A DNA stretch of 64,000 nucleotides, taken from contig OY783214.1 of assembly GCA_963678705.1 (NCBI GenBank), forward strand, positions 16,740,001 through 16,804,000. Direction: 5' to 3'. The stretch is from Panorpa germanica. Lineage: Eukaryota > Arthropoda > Insecta > Mecoptera > Panorpidae. Positions 26,031-36,580 of this stretch are shown here, piece after piece. Position 1 is the first letter of the stretch, and the number at the start of each line of letters is the position of its first letter. The notes under the pieces were generated by a model that made no database searches, had not been told where the DNA came from, and was given only the letters and a program-made list of their open reading frames with translations. The translations under genes were made by a program, and so were the position numbers.

Positions 26031-26373
26031 GGTCAGGATAGTCCACTGGATAGAGAACGGCGTACCGTTGCTAAGTAAAGAAGGATCTGTTGTTACTAAT
26101 TTATTAGCTTACTAATAAAGTTTTGCATTTTGTACAATGCTTGTACAGACTTGGACAAAAATTTTTGCTTAGTTAGCTTTAAATCGTTTCACTCGTTCTA
26201 CGCAGGCGCAACACAACTTGAATCTTATTATAACGCGACAAATTTCTTAAACAAATTAGCATATGCTACTTTTATTAAAAAACAGTATTTTTATTTTCTT
26301 CAGTTATTTCAATTCAATTGTCAACAGGTGCATAAATAAATGTGTTCATAAAATCCTGTAGATCGTCGTTGTT

Positions 26374-26599
26374 TTACTGGCTGTTGTCTGAACGATGTTC
26401 AATAGCTGTTGTTACTGGTGCTGCTGTTGTTGTTGCTGGTTCTTCACGCAGCATCTTCCAATCGTACCTCGATCTCTTTAGTTGTCAGGTCACGTACTAA
26501 GAATCCGAGAACCGATTTGCTGATCGTTTTATTGCAGAAACACGTGGAGGAATGTCTTGGAGGTGATAGATTGATTGACTCGTGCCACGTCTGCACCAT
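26374..26599 (-). pseudogene. Coding-like fossil with a frame break, family unknown
   Basis: On the minus strand, an ATG at 26599 opens a 51-codon frame ending at 26444. It starts MVQTWHESINLSPPRHSS and later reads SVLGFLVRDLTTKEIEVRLE. Just before its stop, an overlapping frame opens and runs to 26374, reading LREEPATTTAAPVTTAIEHR. The join looks like a single frameshift in one older reading frame. The residue make-up is strongly unlike chance frames of this window, and the local GC is higher. The last part contains an ACA/GCA codon run, the other face of the leucine-rich + strand frame at 26409-26717. I do not recognise the protein; a transposon-derived or processed-gene fossil is most likely. 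Confidence 0.3.
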
Positions 26600-29500
26600 G
26601 TTTTGTCAGATTGTGGAATTATTTAGCATCATTGTTTGTCAAGAAAGGATTGCGTTATATATTGCATATCTACTATTTATTATAGTACAAGTTAGAAAAA
26701 TTACAGTTTTCATATGAAAAAAAATATATTGTTTAGTCTTATTTTGTTTTTTAGAAGTCGAATGTCAGATATATGTGTGACGTCACAAAGACTTCACTAG
26801 ATTGTAGCATACAGTTACTTAAAAATAAAATTAGGCAGGAAGACGGAGGTGATAAATAATATTGAATTACACCCAACTTGTATTCAGACACGTGCTCTTC
26901 GACGGGGTGTAGCGTTAGTTATTTTATATTATTTTAATGAAAATTGTTATTTTCTAAATTTAACATATTAAAATAGATTTTAATGAAATAACATCCCGAC
27001 TACGACACTTGGGGGAATAAGGAAAAATATTTTGTAAATATTTACCAGTTGATATCTCCGAACCGAACCCCTCAATTACAAGCCCTTGATCCCTGCATCC
27101 CTGCACCCCTGCACCCAGTTCAAGTCAACTAATTCTAATTCATATTCTGTCTGATCATTAATTCACTTTGTATTTTGTTTTGATTTTTTCCAACACAATT
27201 ACAGCCTGATTGCCAATAAGACCTTAAGAAGTAATTCAGTCTGATGTTGTCATAGAAACGTTGTCTCTTAAGTTAAAAATAAATGATATTCTCTACCATT
27301 TCCTCATCTCTTCTCCTCTCCTCAAGGTGGGGGAGTGATTTGAATCGTAGTATGTCGAAGATCAAGAAGAAGAGATGACTAATTTTAAACCCCATCCACT
27401 ACTTGTGGGACTACTGACTTGTAGTAGATGAATTGAGCGGAAAGGAGCGGGGTTATGCTCCCTTTAATCTCTCGGCCTTCTGGAGCGGACTTCATTTGTG
27501 TTTGCTTGTATTTTGATTGGTAGTTGATACATAAGCTTCTTGATTAGCTGTTTTTTTTATGCATTCATTTTTATATATTGTTAATTTCGTTTGATGAAAC
27601 CAACTATCATGAAATTTAATCAAATGTAATGTTGGTTCACGTGCGATGAAAAACAAAATAATACACATCTCTGCTGTTGATGCAACTTGATCAGTTGATA
27701 CAACTAAAAGATATCACTTCCTTATTTCCTAGAGTGACCATCCGCTCCACTCTCTCTCTCCCTCTCCATCTCTTTCATTCTCTATCTTTATCATTTAAGT
27801 CCAAACAATGAGTGAAGTTACTCAAGTTTACCATTCTATATCGTTACACATTTGAGTGGTTGATACATTGTCCTTAAGGGGTAGTAAAGGAAGTCGGAGC
27901 CTTACCAATATGTGTGATATCGGTACAGGGTGTGGGGTGGACTATTCATGGGGTGTCTATTGTTTAAAACTCTCAGTAACTTTAGCGCTGTTGTTAGACC
28001 ATTCAAAGTGACCACTGGACACAATCAGTTATAGAAGGTGTTGGGTGGTTTTGAAAGGCGCTTCTAAATCAAACATTTGAATGCTGTAAATAATGTACTG
28101 AGCAATGTTAAAAGATTTTTATAATCTATTCTTAGTTTGTGCCGTTTATGGAATAGCTTTTAGAATATATAATCTTGTATAGAAATATAGACCTATATGT
28201 CAGATTTAGAGCCTTATTGTGTAACTTTTTCTCTAACATTTCTCTGATATTGATGATGTATAAATATTTATTTATGGATGATCTAGAACGGCTGTAATAT
28301 TCAACGACTCTAAAGTGGACACACTCGTACATTTGGGGTTGAGAATTGGCTTGTGTGGAAATGTGACTAAGTGAGTGGGAGGTGTTGGAAGAAAGCAGCT
28401 TGTATGGTAGTTATGGGTGGGATGGGGCAAGTGGATTGTGAATCAAATAGCGAACCATACGCGATATCTGGACCGTAGAGAAATAGTGATTGTCCGTTGT
28501 TCGTATGAATAACTGAATCATTCAAAATGTCCAGTTCTACTGATTGTTTCAGCCCCACTTCTGATATTGTTAATTGTAACATGGTCTTATTGTTGTAAGA
28601 GAAAAGACTGTTTGGAAACTTAATGAAATATATAGTATGTTTGTTGCTATTGTTGAATTTTGTTTGGTTTGTAAAAGATGTTTGGATTTGTTTAAAATTT
28701 AAACAAACATTTTATACTCATTGTTTAAAGATGTGAAGTTATATTATGTGTGCTCAATACTATAGTACGTATATTGCAAAATTTTATCCAAAAAACGTTT
28801 ATGTTGTCAGTTAAATTTAAAGAGTTTGAATCTCTGCAAATAATTTTGGTAATGTTTTTTACAATAGTAATATAATGGAGCATTATATGAATTATATAAG
28901 AAATGGTTTGGTCGTATATTGCGAACCTTTAGGAATACTTTTAAAAGTGATTCGTAAAATGTTTCAGTCATATAAATCAAATATGTTCGATTACGACCAT
29001 TGCTGACAAAACTAGAGAATACGGGCTCGAAGTCGAACCTAATATATTCCATTGTGTATAGGGCCTTTGAACACATCTTGTGGTCCTGGACTGGAAACAT
29101 TGCAATTTAAAAGTGAAGGTCATCTTTGTCTCCTGACTTTTATTGAAAATATCCGTAGATTGCAGAGGTTCACACAAGCTGCAAAAGGTGACAGTAAAAG
29201 CCTATCAAAACGCTTATCAAAACGCAGCACTTAGAACATATAATACATAAATGTATAAAAGTTATAAATTTATAACAATGTTGAATTTAAATAGAAAATG
29301 ACATGTAAATATACGTCAACAGAACAGAATAGAATTCTAGTAGATCTTCCCGTCCTACTCTTACATCATAGAATACAATTTACAATATGATTTTTTCTCT
29401 CTGTCTATTGTGAATATGTATGACAGTATGGCATGTAAAGACATCAGCCATTCATATTTTTATATATTTTTGAATATATGACGAACTAAAAACCTCTCAC

Positions 29501-30752
29501 ATATGCAATATGAATATAATGTTAATATTAAATGAAATACAAAGTGTGTACAATAAAATGATAGAACCAGAACCAAAACCAGAAAAAATAAACCAAAACA
29601 TTTCCTGGAAACATTGAAAAAAAATCTATATAGAGTTGTAACTTTCAGAACTTAACTTGACACATCGAACGCTTGGAATGTCTGTACAGCGGAGGATCTT
29701 GTATTGATAATCGTCAAGCACTGTAAGTTTCCTTAAAGATTTGTGCGTAATAAGAAGCAAATTATGTATTTTATCAGGTTATGTCTTATGAGAATGTTTC
29801 AAGTATGTAATTCTTTAATGTTGAACGTATTTTTATTCAACAACAAATCTACAAAATTCAAAGAATTAAAAAATAGATATTTTATAGAAGGCAAGGTCTG
29901 AAAAATTTAACTGATATACATTTATAAACATTTGTAATACATAATTTATAATTTATACATACGAGCATGTGTATTTAAAATATAGAGATTAAACTAGATT
30001 CATTGATAAGTTAAATAAGGTTTTTAAGACGTTCTCTGCTTTTAATAGACTTGTGTGACCTATCATGAGATTGTGATTTAATTTATATATTGTTAAGGGT
30101 CTTATTTTGTAAACGTTTCTCTGACGTCATGCATCATGCATTGCACTAATGTGATATTCATTTGTTTGTTAATATTATATACATTATAGAACAACCGCTG
30201 TAACAGTATCCATATTTTCACATCGTACTTTTTTCCCGACAGTAGTAGACAAGACATGTAAATAAATGCACAATACAAGCTGAACTACATTCAATGGGAC
30301 GCGGTTAGGGATGAGGATGTTGATGTCTGGGTGACGGTAGGGGTGGGGAAGAGAGTGCGGTGGGTGGAGTACGTATGGAGGATGTGCAAGGCAAGGGATG
30401 AGTGTATTGCCGTCATATGCTTCAGGAATTTTTGACTGACTTTACTTGTTTCACTGAATAAGTTACTTGGTAGCTCTCATATTTTGATATTTCCGATGCC
30501 CTTATTATCGTCAGACTATACCCACACACACACACATATGAAGTGTAAATAGATGAACACTCGTACAGAATTCTACAGTTTTGGCAGTAAGTAAAAAGTT
30601 CGGAATATATTTTTATATAGTGCGAAATATTTTGTGTTACGTCCAGAAAGTCACATTTATTAAAATTTATTATTTATTGTGGAACAACTTCTTAATTTCT
30701 TTTTCATTTTTACAATCGATTTTAGAATTTAGTATTTCTACGTCATGATACA

Positions 30753-30756
<4 letters not shown>
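26600..30756. other. Non-coding stretch
   Basis: No supported gene. 28367-28582 (-) is a 71-codon frame with balanced composition (LQLTISEVGLKQSVELDILN at the start) but no splice, promoter or family support. G-rich patches at 30299-30400 do not satisfy the strict quadruplex rule. A short CA run lies at about 30522-30537. Confidence 0.45.

Positions 30757-30788
<32 letters not shown>
30757..30788. repeat. (TA)n microsatellite
   Basis: About 15 TA units directly before the GC-rich string at 30793. Confidence 0.95.
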
Positions 30789-30790
<2 letters not shown>

Positions 30791-30792
30791 CT

Positions 30793-31876
30793 TGAGGGCC
30801 CCCTGAGCTTGACGCAAAATATATATCTAAGTGAATTTATTTAAAAATTCTAGGCCAGTAAATTTTGAATTTGGCGCGTTTATCTCTATATAAGAATTTG
30901 ACACAAGAGTTAAAATAATGAAACTGCACCTGCCCCTTACACCTCTGTTTCCACACTATCAGCACCCACTCAAGTTTCGACTTGCAAACGAATCAAATAT
31001 TTTTTTAAATTCAAATAAGTACGTAGTTCCTAGTTATTCTATTAGATTGATCTGGAAACTATATTCATCTCTTTTTTTCAACTGACAATCATTATTCAGT
31101 CGAATATGCCTCAGACTCGTGTTTATCTGCAAGACAACCACCGACATAACCCTAACATTAAATACAATTGTTTACTTTATAAATATTTTTAAAATAATAT
31201 TGCTGTCTCTTTTTTTACATATAAAAATATTATATAAATCTATGCACTGCTCTAACACATTATAAAAATATTTCTTTAAAATGAAACATTTGCAAAATAA
31301 TGAATATAACTTGATGTGCACCTGTTAAAATATAAACAAAACACTGATGCGTTGCCATAGTTACATAAATAATTTACTTTATAAATATTTTTAAAATAAT
31401 ATTGCTGTCTCTTTTTTTACATATAAAAATATTATATAAAACTAAGCACTGCTCTAACACATTATAAAAAGATTTCTTTAAAATGAAACATTGCAAAATA
31501 ATTGATATAACTTCAAACGTGCACGTGCTTAAATATAAACAAAACACTGATGCGTTGCCATAGTTACATAAATTATTTACTTTATAAATATTTTTGAAAT
31601 AATATTGCTGTCTCTTTCTTTTACATATAAAAAACTTAAATGAAACTAAGCACTGCTTTAACACATTACAATAATTTTTCTCTAAAAATAAACATTGCAA
31701 AAGAATTAATAGAGCTTGATATGACTTACCGGTCATTGATCTCTGACCGACAGTACTACCTTAAATTCGTGTTGCAACCTATTTTATTTACATTCCAGGT
31801 TTGCTGGTCTTGGTCCGAGGGCCCCCTGAGCTTGAGGGCCCCGGTGCCCAGCACCGACTGGCCCATACCTAGCTAC
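30793..31876. mobile_element. Probable transposable element of unknown class
   Basis: The 19-bp string GAGGGCCCCCTGAGCTTGA occurs at 30793-30811 and again, same orientation, at 31818-31836. The right copy is followed by GGGCCCCGGTGCCCAGCACC and ends ...CTAGCTACGCCAGTG. Read from the other strand, the right edge starts CACTGGCGTAGCTAGG, a terminus type known from interspersed repeats in many animals. Between the two GC-rich strings is AT-rich sequence carrying three tandem copies of a 202-bp unit. No coding frame of a transposase is present. The segment may be one element with internal satellite, or two truncated copies flanking it. Confidence 0.4.
31171..31735. repeat. 202-bp tandem repeat, three copies
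   Basis: Copies begin at 31171, 31373 and 31576, each opening TTTACTTTATAAATATTTTT. Shared landmarks are ATATTGCTGTCTCTTT, GCACTGCT, TAACACATTA and, in the first two, ACACTGATGCGTTGCCATAG. The third copy is cut short near 31735 and most diverged. The minus-strand 120-codon frame at 31374-31736 is a by-product of this array and shows matching internal repeats. Confidence 0.9.
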
Positions 31877-32040
31877 GCCAGTGATTGAGCGAATGATACA
31901 CTTAAAATATAACTACAACTTAGAATTCTTTAGTTTCTCACTAAGTCTCTTCTGTCTTCGTTTAGTTTGCTATCCTCTCTCTTTTCTTTCTTCTTACTTG
32001 CACCATAACCCTTCTTTCTTCACTCTTCCTTTGCAACTTA

Positions 32041-32256
32041 CTACTTACTACTAATCTGCTTCACATTCTCCTTTTTCTTCCCACATCTCATACATGTTTT
32101 CTTGTCCTCTTTTCCCCAATATCTGATTCCTCTTTCTTCGTTCCTTAATCTAAACCTTACGATCATTCTCGTTTCCTTATTTCCCCACTTATTCAAGATA
32201 CCCCTGCATCCACCTCGTCCACAACTATATACATTCCATTTTTGTGTATTCAACAT
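32041..32256 (-). mobile_element. Non-LTR retrotransposon ORF2 C-terminal fossil
   Basis: The minus-strand frame of 71 codons includes NKETRMIVRFRLRNEERGIR followed by YWGKEDKKTCMRCGKKKE. It matches the C-terminal region found after the reverse transcriptase in many insect non-LTR elements: a conserved RFR-x-NE-x-RG-x-RYW block, then a Cys-Cys-His-Cys knuckle. The first two cysteines (C-x2-C) are kept, but the expected histidine is a glutamine and the frame stops soon after. It resembles the copy at 38.2-38.6 kb in the RFRL-NEERG-RYW block, but the 3' flanks are not obviously alike, so it may be another subfamily. It is non-functional. Confidence 0.65.
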
Positions 32257-35200
32257 TCAAATCACTTACCAAATCCAACTCCATTCAACAATGCGTAAGC
32301 CACAATAATCCCTGAATCTACAATGTGTTCATTGACTTCAATTATTTCTAGAACCTTCAAATAAAACCCATGACTCCGATAAAACAAATATTGTATAAAT
32401 CAATAGAAAATCTAAATAATTCATGAATACAGACACACATACATACACAAATATCAACACAAGCCTATTAAACTCTTGCAAATATATTATTGTATAAACA
32501 GTATTATTATTCATATAAATGAATTGTGTTAAATGATTTGAATAAACAAAGAAAATCTGTAAAGTTACAAATTATAAACAAACATTATTATCAAATAATA
32601 AAACCAAATCTGTTAAACACAATATCAACAAAGAAGAATGTACGAGTATAATATCTGAAGAAAGTAGAGTAAAAGCAGACGAGTTTGCTCGTCCTTATTG
32701 AATCTTTGTCCTGATTAACTTGAATGATTTACGTATTATTGTCATGAAAAGAGGAGATATTTTTATTTTTATTCAAAGTACAAACTCTGAGGTTAGCAAA
32801 GGAACACAATATCTGCCAAAGGTCACCGCAATGACGGTTGTATGACCCTCTATCTAGCAAATGTTTGTACATTCTTGGTTAAGTGAAACACCATAGCACC
32901 TTTTAAGGTAGTTGTGGTGCTCAAAGCCTTATCGATAGAATGTTATACATTTTTAATATTTATAAAGAATATCATTATCTAATTATTCCGAAAGTTTGAA
33001 GTCGATGGGCCATTCAAGGTTTGAGATAAATTAGATCAAAGTTCGAATTAGTTTCATGGACGCAGTTACCTCAGGTTACATATTTTCAAATTAAAGTTCC
33101 TCCAGTATGTGGCCGCGCTTAAATGGTTTTTTTTCTAGTTCTTAAATTTATTGTAAGAACTTAATCCACCGAATGTACTTTTGAGTTTGTAAATCGTGCA
33201 ATAAGGGGTAAAATCGTTTCTTTACTTTACTCTAAGGGTGGTTGTTGAAAAGGAGAAATATCAATGCTTCAGTGGACCCCACAATCTACACCATTCCAAT
33301 GTTTTATAACTCATAGTAAGTACAACCCCTATGGTGGTCCACCCTCATCCCTCTCGGTAACCAATGTTCCGTTACAGATGAACAAATGAAACCGCGGCTT
33401 AAGATTTGTGGATGAAAATAAAATATACTGAACAAAGTAATTATAGGACAATGTCGCATAACACCCCCCCACCCATCGTCATTCCCATCTCTTTACCCCT
33501 TTTTGTTTCTGCTTTTCAAACCACTGTTACTGAATGATGCTATTTTCACGATTAGTTCTAGATTTCTTGATTTTGTTCGCTAATTTATATGAAGGTAAAA
33601 TCAGTAAAAAAGGAACAGGTTTTCATTTTAAATAGAGGTAAAACTAACCTATTAGTTATATTCTACGCAGGGTCGGTTCACCTGAGAACAGCTACTGTAA
33701 AATTATATTACAGTGCAAATCGGTCGGGCCGGGCCCACCGTGATCATACAAGTTTATTCTTGTCTTAGATAGTTCTATTTTTTATTTTCTTTTGAACAAA
33801 GTTGCAGTAATGTAATATTTTAAAAGAACTGATCGTTTTTGGATGCGGTGAACATAGTTGGTGATGTCGTGCTTGGCTCGAAGTTTTAAATAACAACTTT
33901 GTGTGTATTTTAAAATTAGTTTGGAATAAGTAAAAGTATACATTTCAATAAACAATTATAGAATAAATATCTTTTTCACATTACTTATAATAAAACTAGG
34001 AATATGTGTGCTTAAATATATCATTCATTTTTTTTTCTTTTTTCTCGTGTGATGGTTGTATCATTATCATTAAAAAGCAAAGTTCAAAAATCAACAGAGC
34101 AAAAATAATACAAAGTAAAATCACACATAGATACATATATGCACTACGAATTGCTGTACAGTTTGATGCGGTGCCCAGGGGGCAGAGAGGGGCGCTGGGG
34201 GTTAGTTCATCGTTAGGGAGTGTGAGTTGTGAAAGGGGAAGGGGGGAGGGCAACAGGACGCAATGAGCAATGCCCATGTATAATAGATTTATACTTTTAA
34301 ACCGTTTGTTTAGGGGTTATATATTAAATTATTATTCAGTTATCTGTTCTGTACTATGGAAAAGAGAACAAGGTGGGTGTGTGGGGGAAAGAGAAGGGGA
34401 AAGACGGGTGGTGAGGTTGAGACTCAGTGGAGTGTGGAACTTTGAAATGCTATGAAATTATAAGTCTAGGAGATATATTGGAAATGTAGATTCATATCCA
34501 AAAAATAATCTACTGTACCATAATGGTCCGATGACATTATTGGGCAAAGAAAAACTTGAAACGGATGTCGAGTTCTTATAACTCACTTTAGACAAAACTG
34601 AAAGTGCACAACGCATATAGGACGACTCGATTTGTTCTAATTACTTGGAACACTTTTGTACTGTATCCACTCTAACTCATAAACTAATGGTTGCAATGTT
34701 GACACATATCGTTTGAAGGTTGGTACTATCTAAAAATCACATCGAATGTTTGTCAAACTTTCCTTTACTGAATTTGATGTTATTTTATAATATTCCTTAT
34801 AATTTCATAGAGCCACACTGAAGGGGAGTTTGAGGTGAGAGTTTTGGGAGGGAATCGTTCCGCTCTTTAGAGTTTTCTGGATTTCTCCGTTAACCGGTTA
34901 GACCGATGTAACAGAGGAACGAAGAATTATAATACAAAACCAAATCTGTTCAAATATTTACAAAAGATTTGCTCTATTCAATTCAATGGCTCAATGGGTT
35001 TGCCAACATTATATTATACATACCCCCTCCCCTATCCAACCTCCACGTCCCTCGCCACCTCAAACCATGCCTTTATATTTTCTCGTGGTGGAGAGATACA
35101 ATTTTCTCGTCATATTTTGTAACATATTAAAAAGATTTGTAGTCTGCAACATATCAGCTATTTTTTTTGACAGACTTTTAACTTTAAAACTTGAATTTTA

Positions 35201-35398
35201 AATAAAATCAGTTTCTGCATACATTCATAAATCTATCTTTTCTTAAATAATCAAAACGAAATTCATATCAATGAATTCAAATTGAATTTGCGGATAAACT
35301 TACTTCTTTTTTATTTTGGGATATTTTAAAGAGATCTATTCCTACCTAATTATTAAATTATTCAACATCATGTCTAATCTATGATTTTTTTGTTACAG
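32257..35398. other. Non-coding, possible intron
   Basis: No coding signal. A G-rich patch at 34168-34256 has G5, G4, G5, G4 and G6 runs, with one long loop. TACGAGTA is at 32641. A string at 33715-33745 (GGTCGGGCCGGGCCCACC) stands out for GC but was not assigned. Overlapping frames at 33996-34277 on both strands are low-complexity. Confidence 0.45.
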
Positions 35399-35430
35399 GA
35401 TAGCTACGATAGTGCAAACCTCAAAGAGTG
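35399..35430 (+). CDS. Candidate 32-nt micro-exon
   Basis: The acceptor is very good: a branch-point-like CTAAT (about 35374), then ATGATTTTTTTGTTACAG ending at 35398. The donor is CAAAGAGTG|GTGAGT at 35431, a near-consensus site. Between them are 32 nt. Two of three frames are open: DSYDSANLKE plus two bases, or one base plus IATIVQTSKS; the third has an immediate stop. Length 32 is not a multiple of three, so inclusion would shift the frame, unless it lies in a 5' UTR. Micro-exons of this size are common in long, neuronal insect genes, but I cannot name the gene. It could be the next exon after 14931. The antisense frame at 35421-35672 overlaps its end and is treated as chance. Confidence 0.4.
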
Positions 35431-36317
35431 GTGAGTGATTTTAATTTATTTGGTGATGGGTGTATTGACTGTGTTTTAATTTCGTTAAATTCCATTCCGA
35501 GTGAAAATTTTGCCCAAGATGCATGTGGCCCGATCTGGTGTTGACAAGCATGTCTCATATGGACGTGAGGCATGCCTGAGAAGTGCCTCATCAGGGCATT
35601 GTAACATCTAGGACAATATTCTACTCGGAATGCAGAGCCCCTATTCCTTAAAGTCCTATGATTAATATTCACTTTAACATACCCACTTCACGTTATATTT
35701 GTTACCGATAATACAACACTGAGCCAATGGAGTATAAGGAACAAATCGATAGTTCCCATCAAAATTACTCATCGATCCCTAATTAAACATTTCGTGCAAT
35801 GTTAAAATACGTTACAGTCGCAGGAAGGTAGACTCCTATTGGTGGCTCCCATTTCCAATTCCATGTCATTTTGTCCAACGGAATATTATTGATTATAATT
35901 ATCATTTACAAACGCAAAAAGCAAAGAGTCACTAACATGTAAATTGTAAAACGACCGCAGTGTGGTCGTGGTGTGAGTTGGTAAGGTGAGGGTGGGATGG
36001 GGTGGTAGTCGATCGCCTTAGATCGCGTGCTAATCGGCCGTTATTGATCCAATACAGAACAAAAATACATGGTGTTGTGTTTTATATTCATTATTATTAC
36101 AATATTCACGTTTTATTACATTTCATTGTACAGTCCAATCCAGTCCAGCTACCGGTGTTCGATTATTAGCCTTTATTCCAGTTTATAAATCTTTGGTATT
36201 TTAGGGCCCATAAGGCGGACTGTATGTTCCCTGCTGGAACCCTATAATAGTGAAATTTTCTATGTTAAATCGAAGTGTCTATCAGTTTGAACTTTGAGGA
36301 AGAGTTGTCATTTCCTG
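35431..36317. other. Non-coding; antisense zinc-finger-like frame
   Basis: The minus-strand frame 35421-35672 (83 codons) contains YCPRCYNALMRHFSGMPHVH then MRH, which has C-x2-C-x12-H-x4-H spacing. The hydrophobic core positions of a classical C2H2 finger (F and L) are occupied by L and G, there is only one such unit, and no splice support was found. It is more likely a coincidence than a gene. The G-rich string at 35986-36006 has only three G3+ runs. Confidence 0.3.
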
Positions 36318-36580
36318 CGGGTTTGGGAAAGGAAAGTTGGACAGTGGACAATAAGAACAAATACGGCAATATATAGCAGATATCGAGAAGGCGATATAGC
36401 GGCGAATATTAGGAGAAAAAGGTTAAGGCGTATAGAAATAATGAACGGTAACAGAATCGCCAAGAAACGTATGCAAGCGAATCCAGAGGGGAAAGAGTCA
36501 GAGTTAGGTGGAAAGAAGAAATGGAAGACGATCTAGACAGGATAAGTCTAGAGAATTAGAATGGGGAAAGCGTGAATTTG
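36318..36580 (+). mobile_element. Non-LTR retrotransposon ORF2 C-terminal fossil
   Basis: From 36318 the frame reads RVWERKVGQWTIRTNTAIYS, then YREGDIAANIRRKRLRRIEI, then MNGNRIAKKRMQANPEGK. After a one-base shift near 36490 it continues ERVRVRWKEEMEDDLDRISL to a stop at 36557, where the family usually has Trp. This is the signature of the region after the reverse transcriptase in a common class of insect endonuclease/reverse-transcriptase elements: IRTN, then DI-x-A-x-I, R-L-R-x-I, PEGK-R, and RW-x-E-x-x-E-DL. Relative to that pattern it has a short deletion after WERKV, a frameshift and a nonsense change. It is a dead copy; the exact clade (RTE-like or other) is not certain. Confidence 0.75.

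Noticed and set aside
26031-26090. tRNA- or SINE-like string after the long TA repeat (TAGTCCACTGGATAGAG)
   Set aside because: It resembles an A-box, but no B-box or cloverleaf could be built; the anticodon-arm region folds with a 4-nt loop instead of 7.
26409-26717. 102-codon + frame starting MLLVLLLLLLVLHAASS, like a signal peptide
   Set aside because: The leucine run comes from a CTG/TTG trinucleotide repeat. The minus-strand reading of the same DNA looks more like old coding sequence.
31374-31736. 120-codon minus-strand frame
   Set aside because: It lies wholly within the 202-bp tandem array and shows the same internal repetition.
35421-35672. Possible C2H2 zinc finger on the minus strand
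   Set aside because: Spacing fits (C-x2-C-x12-H-x4-H), but core hydrophobic positions do not, only one unit exists, and it overlaps the better-supported + strand donor.
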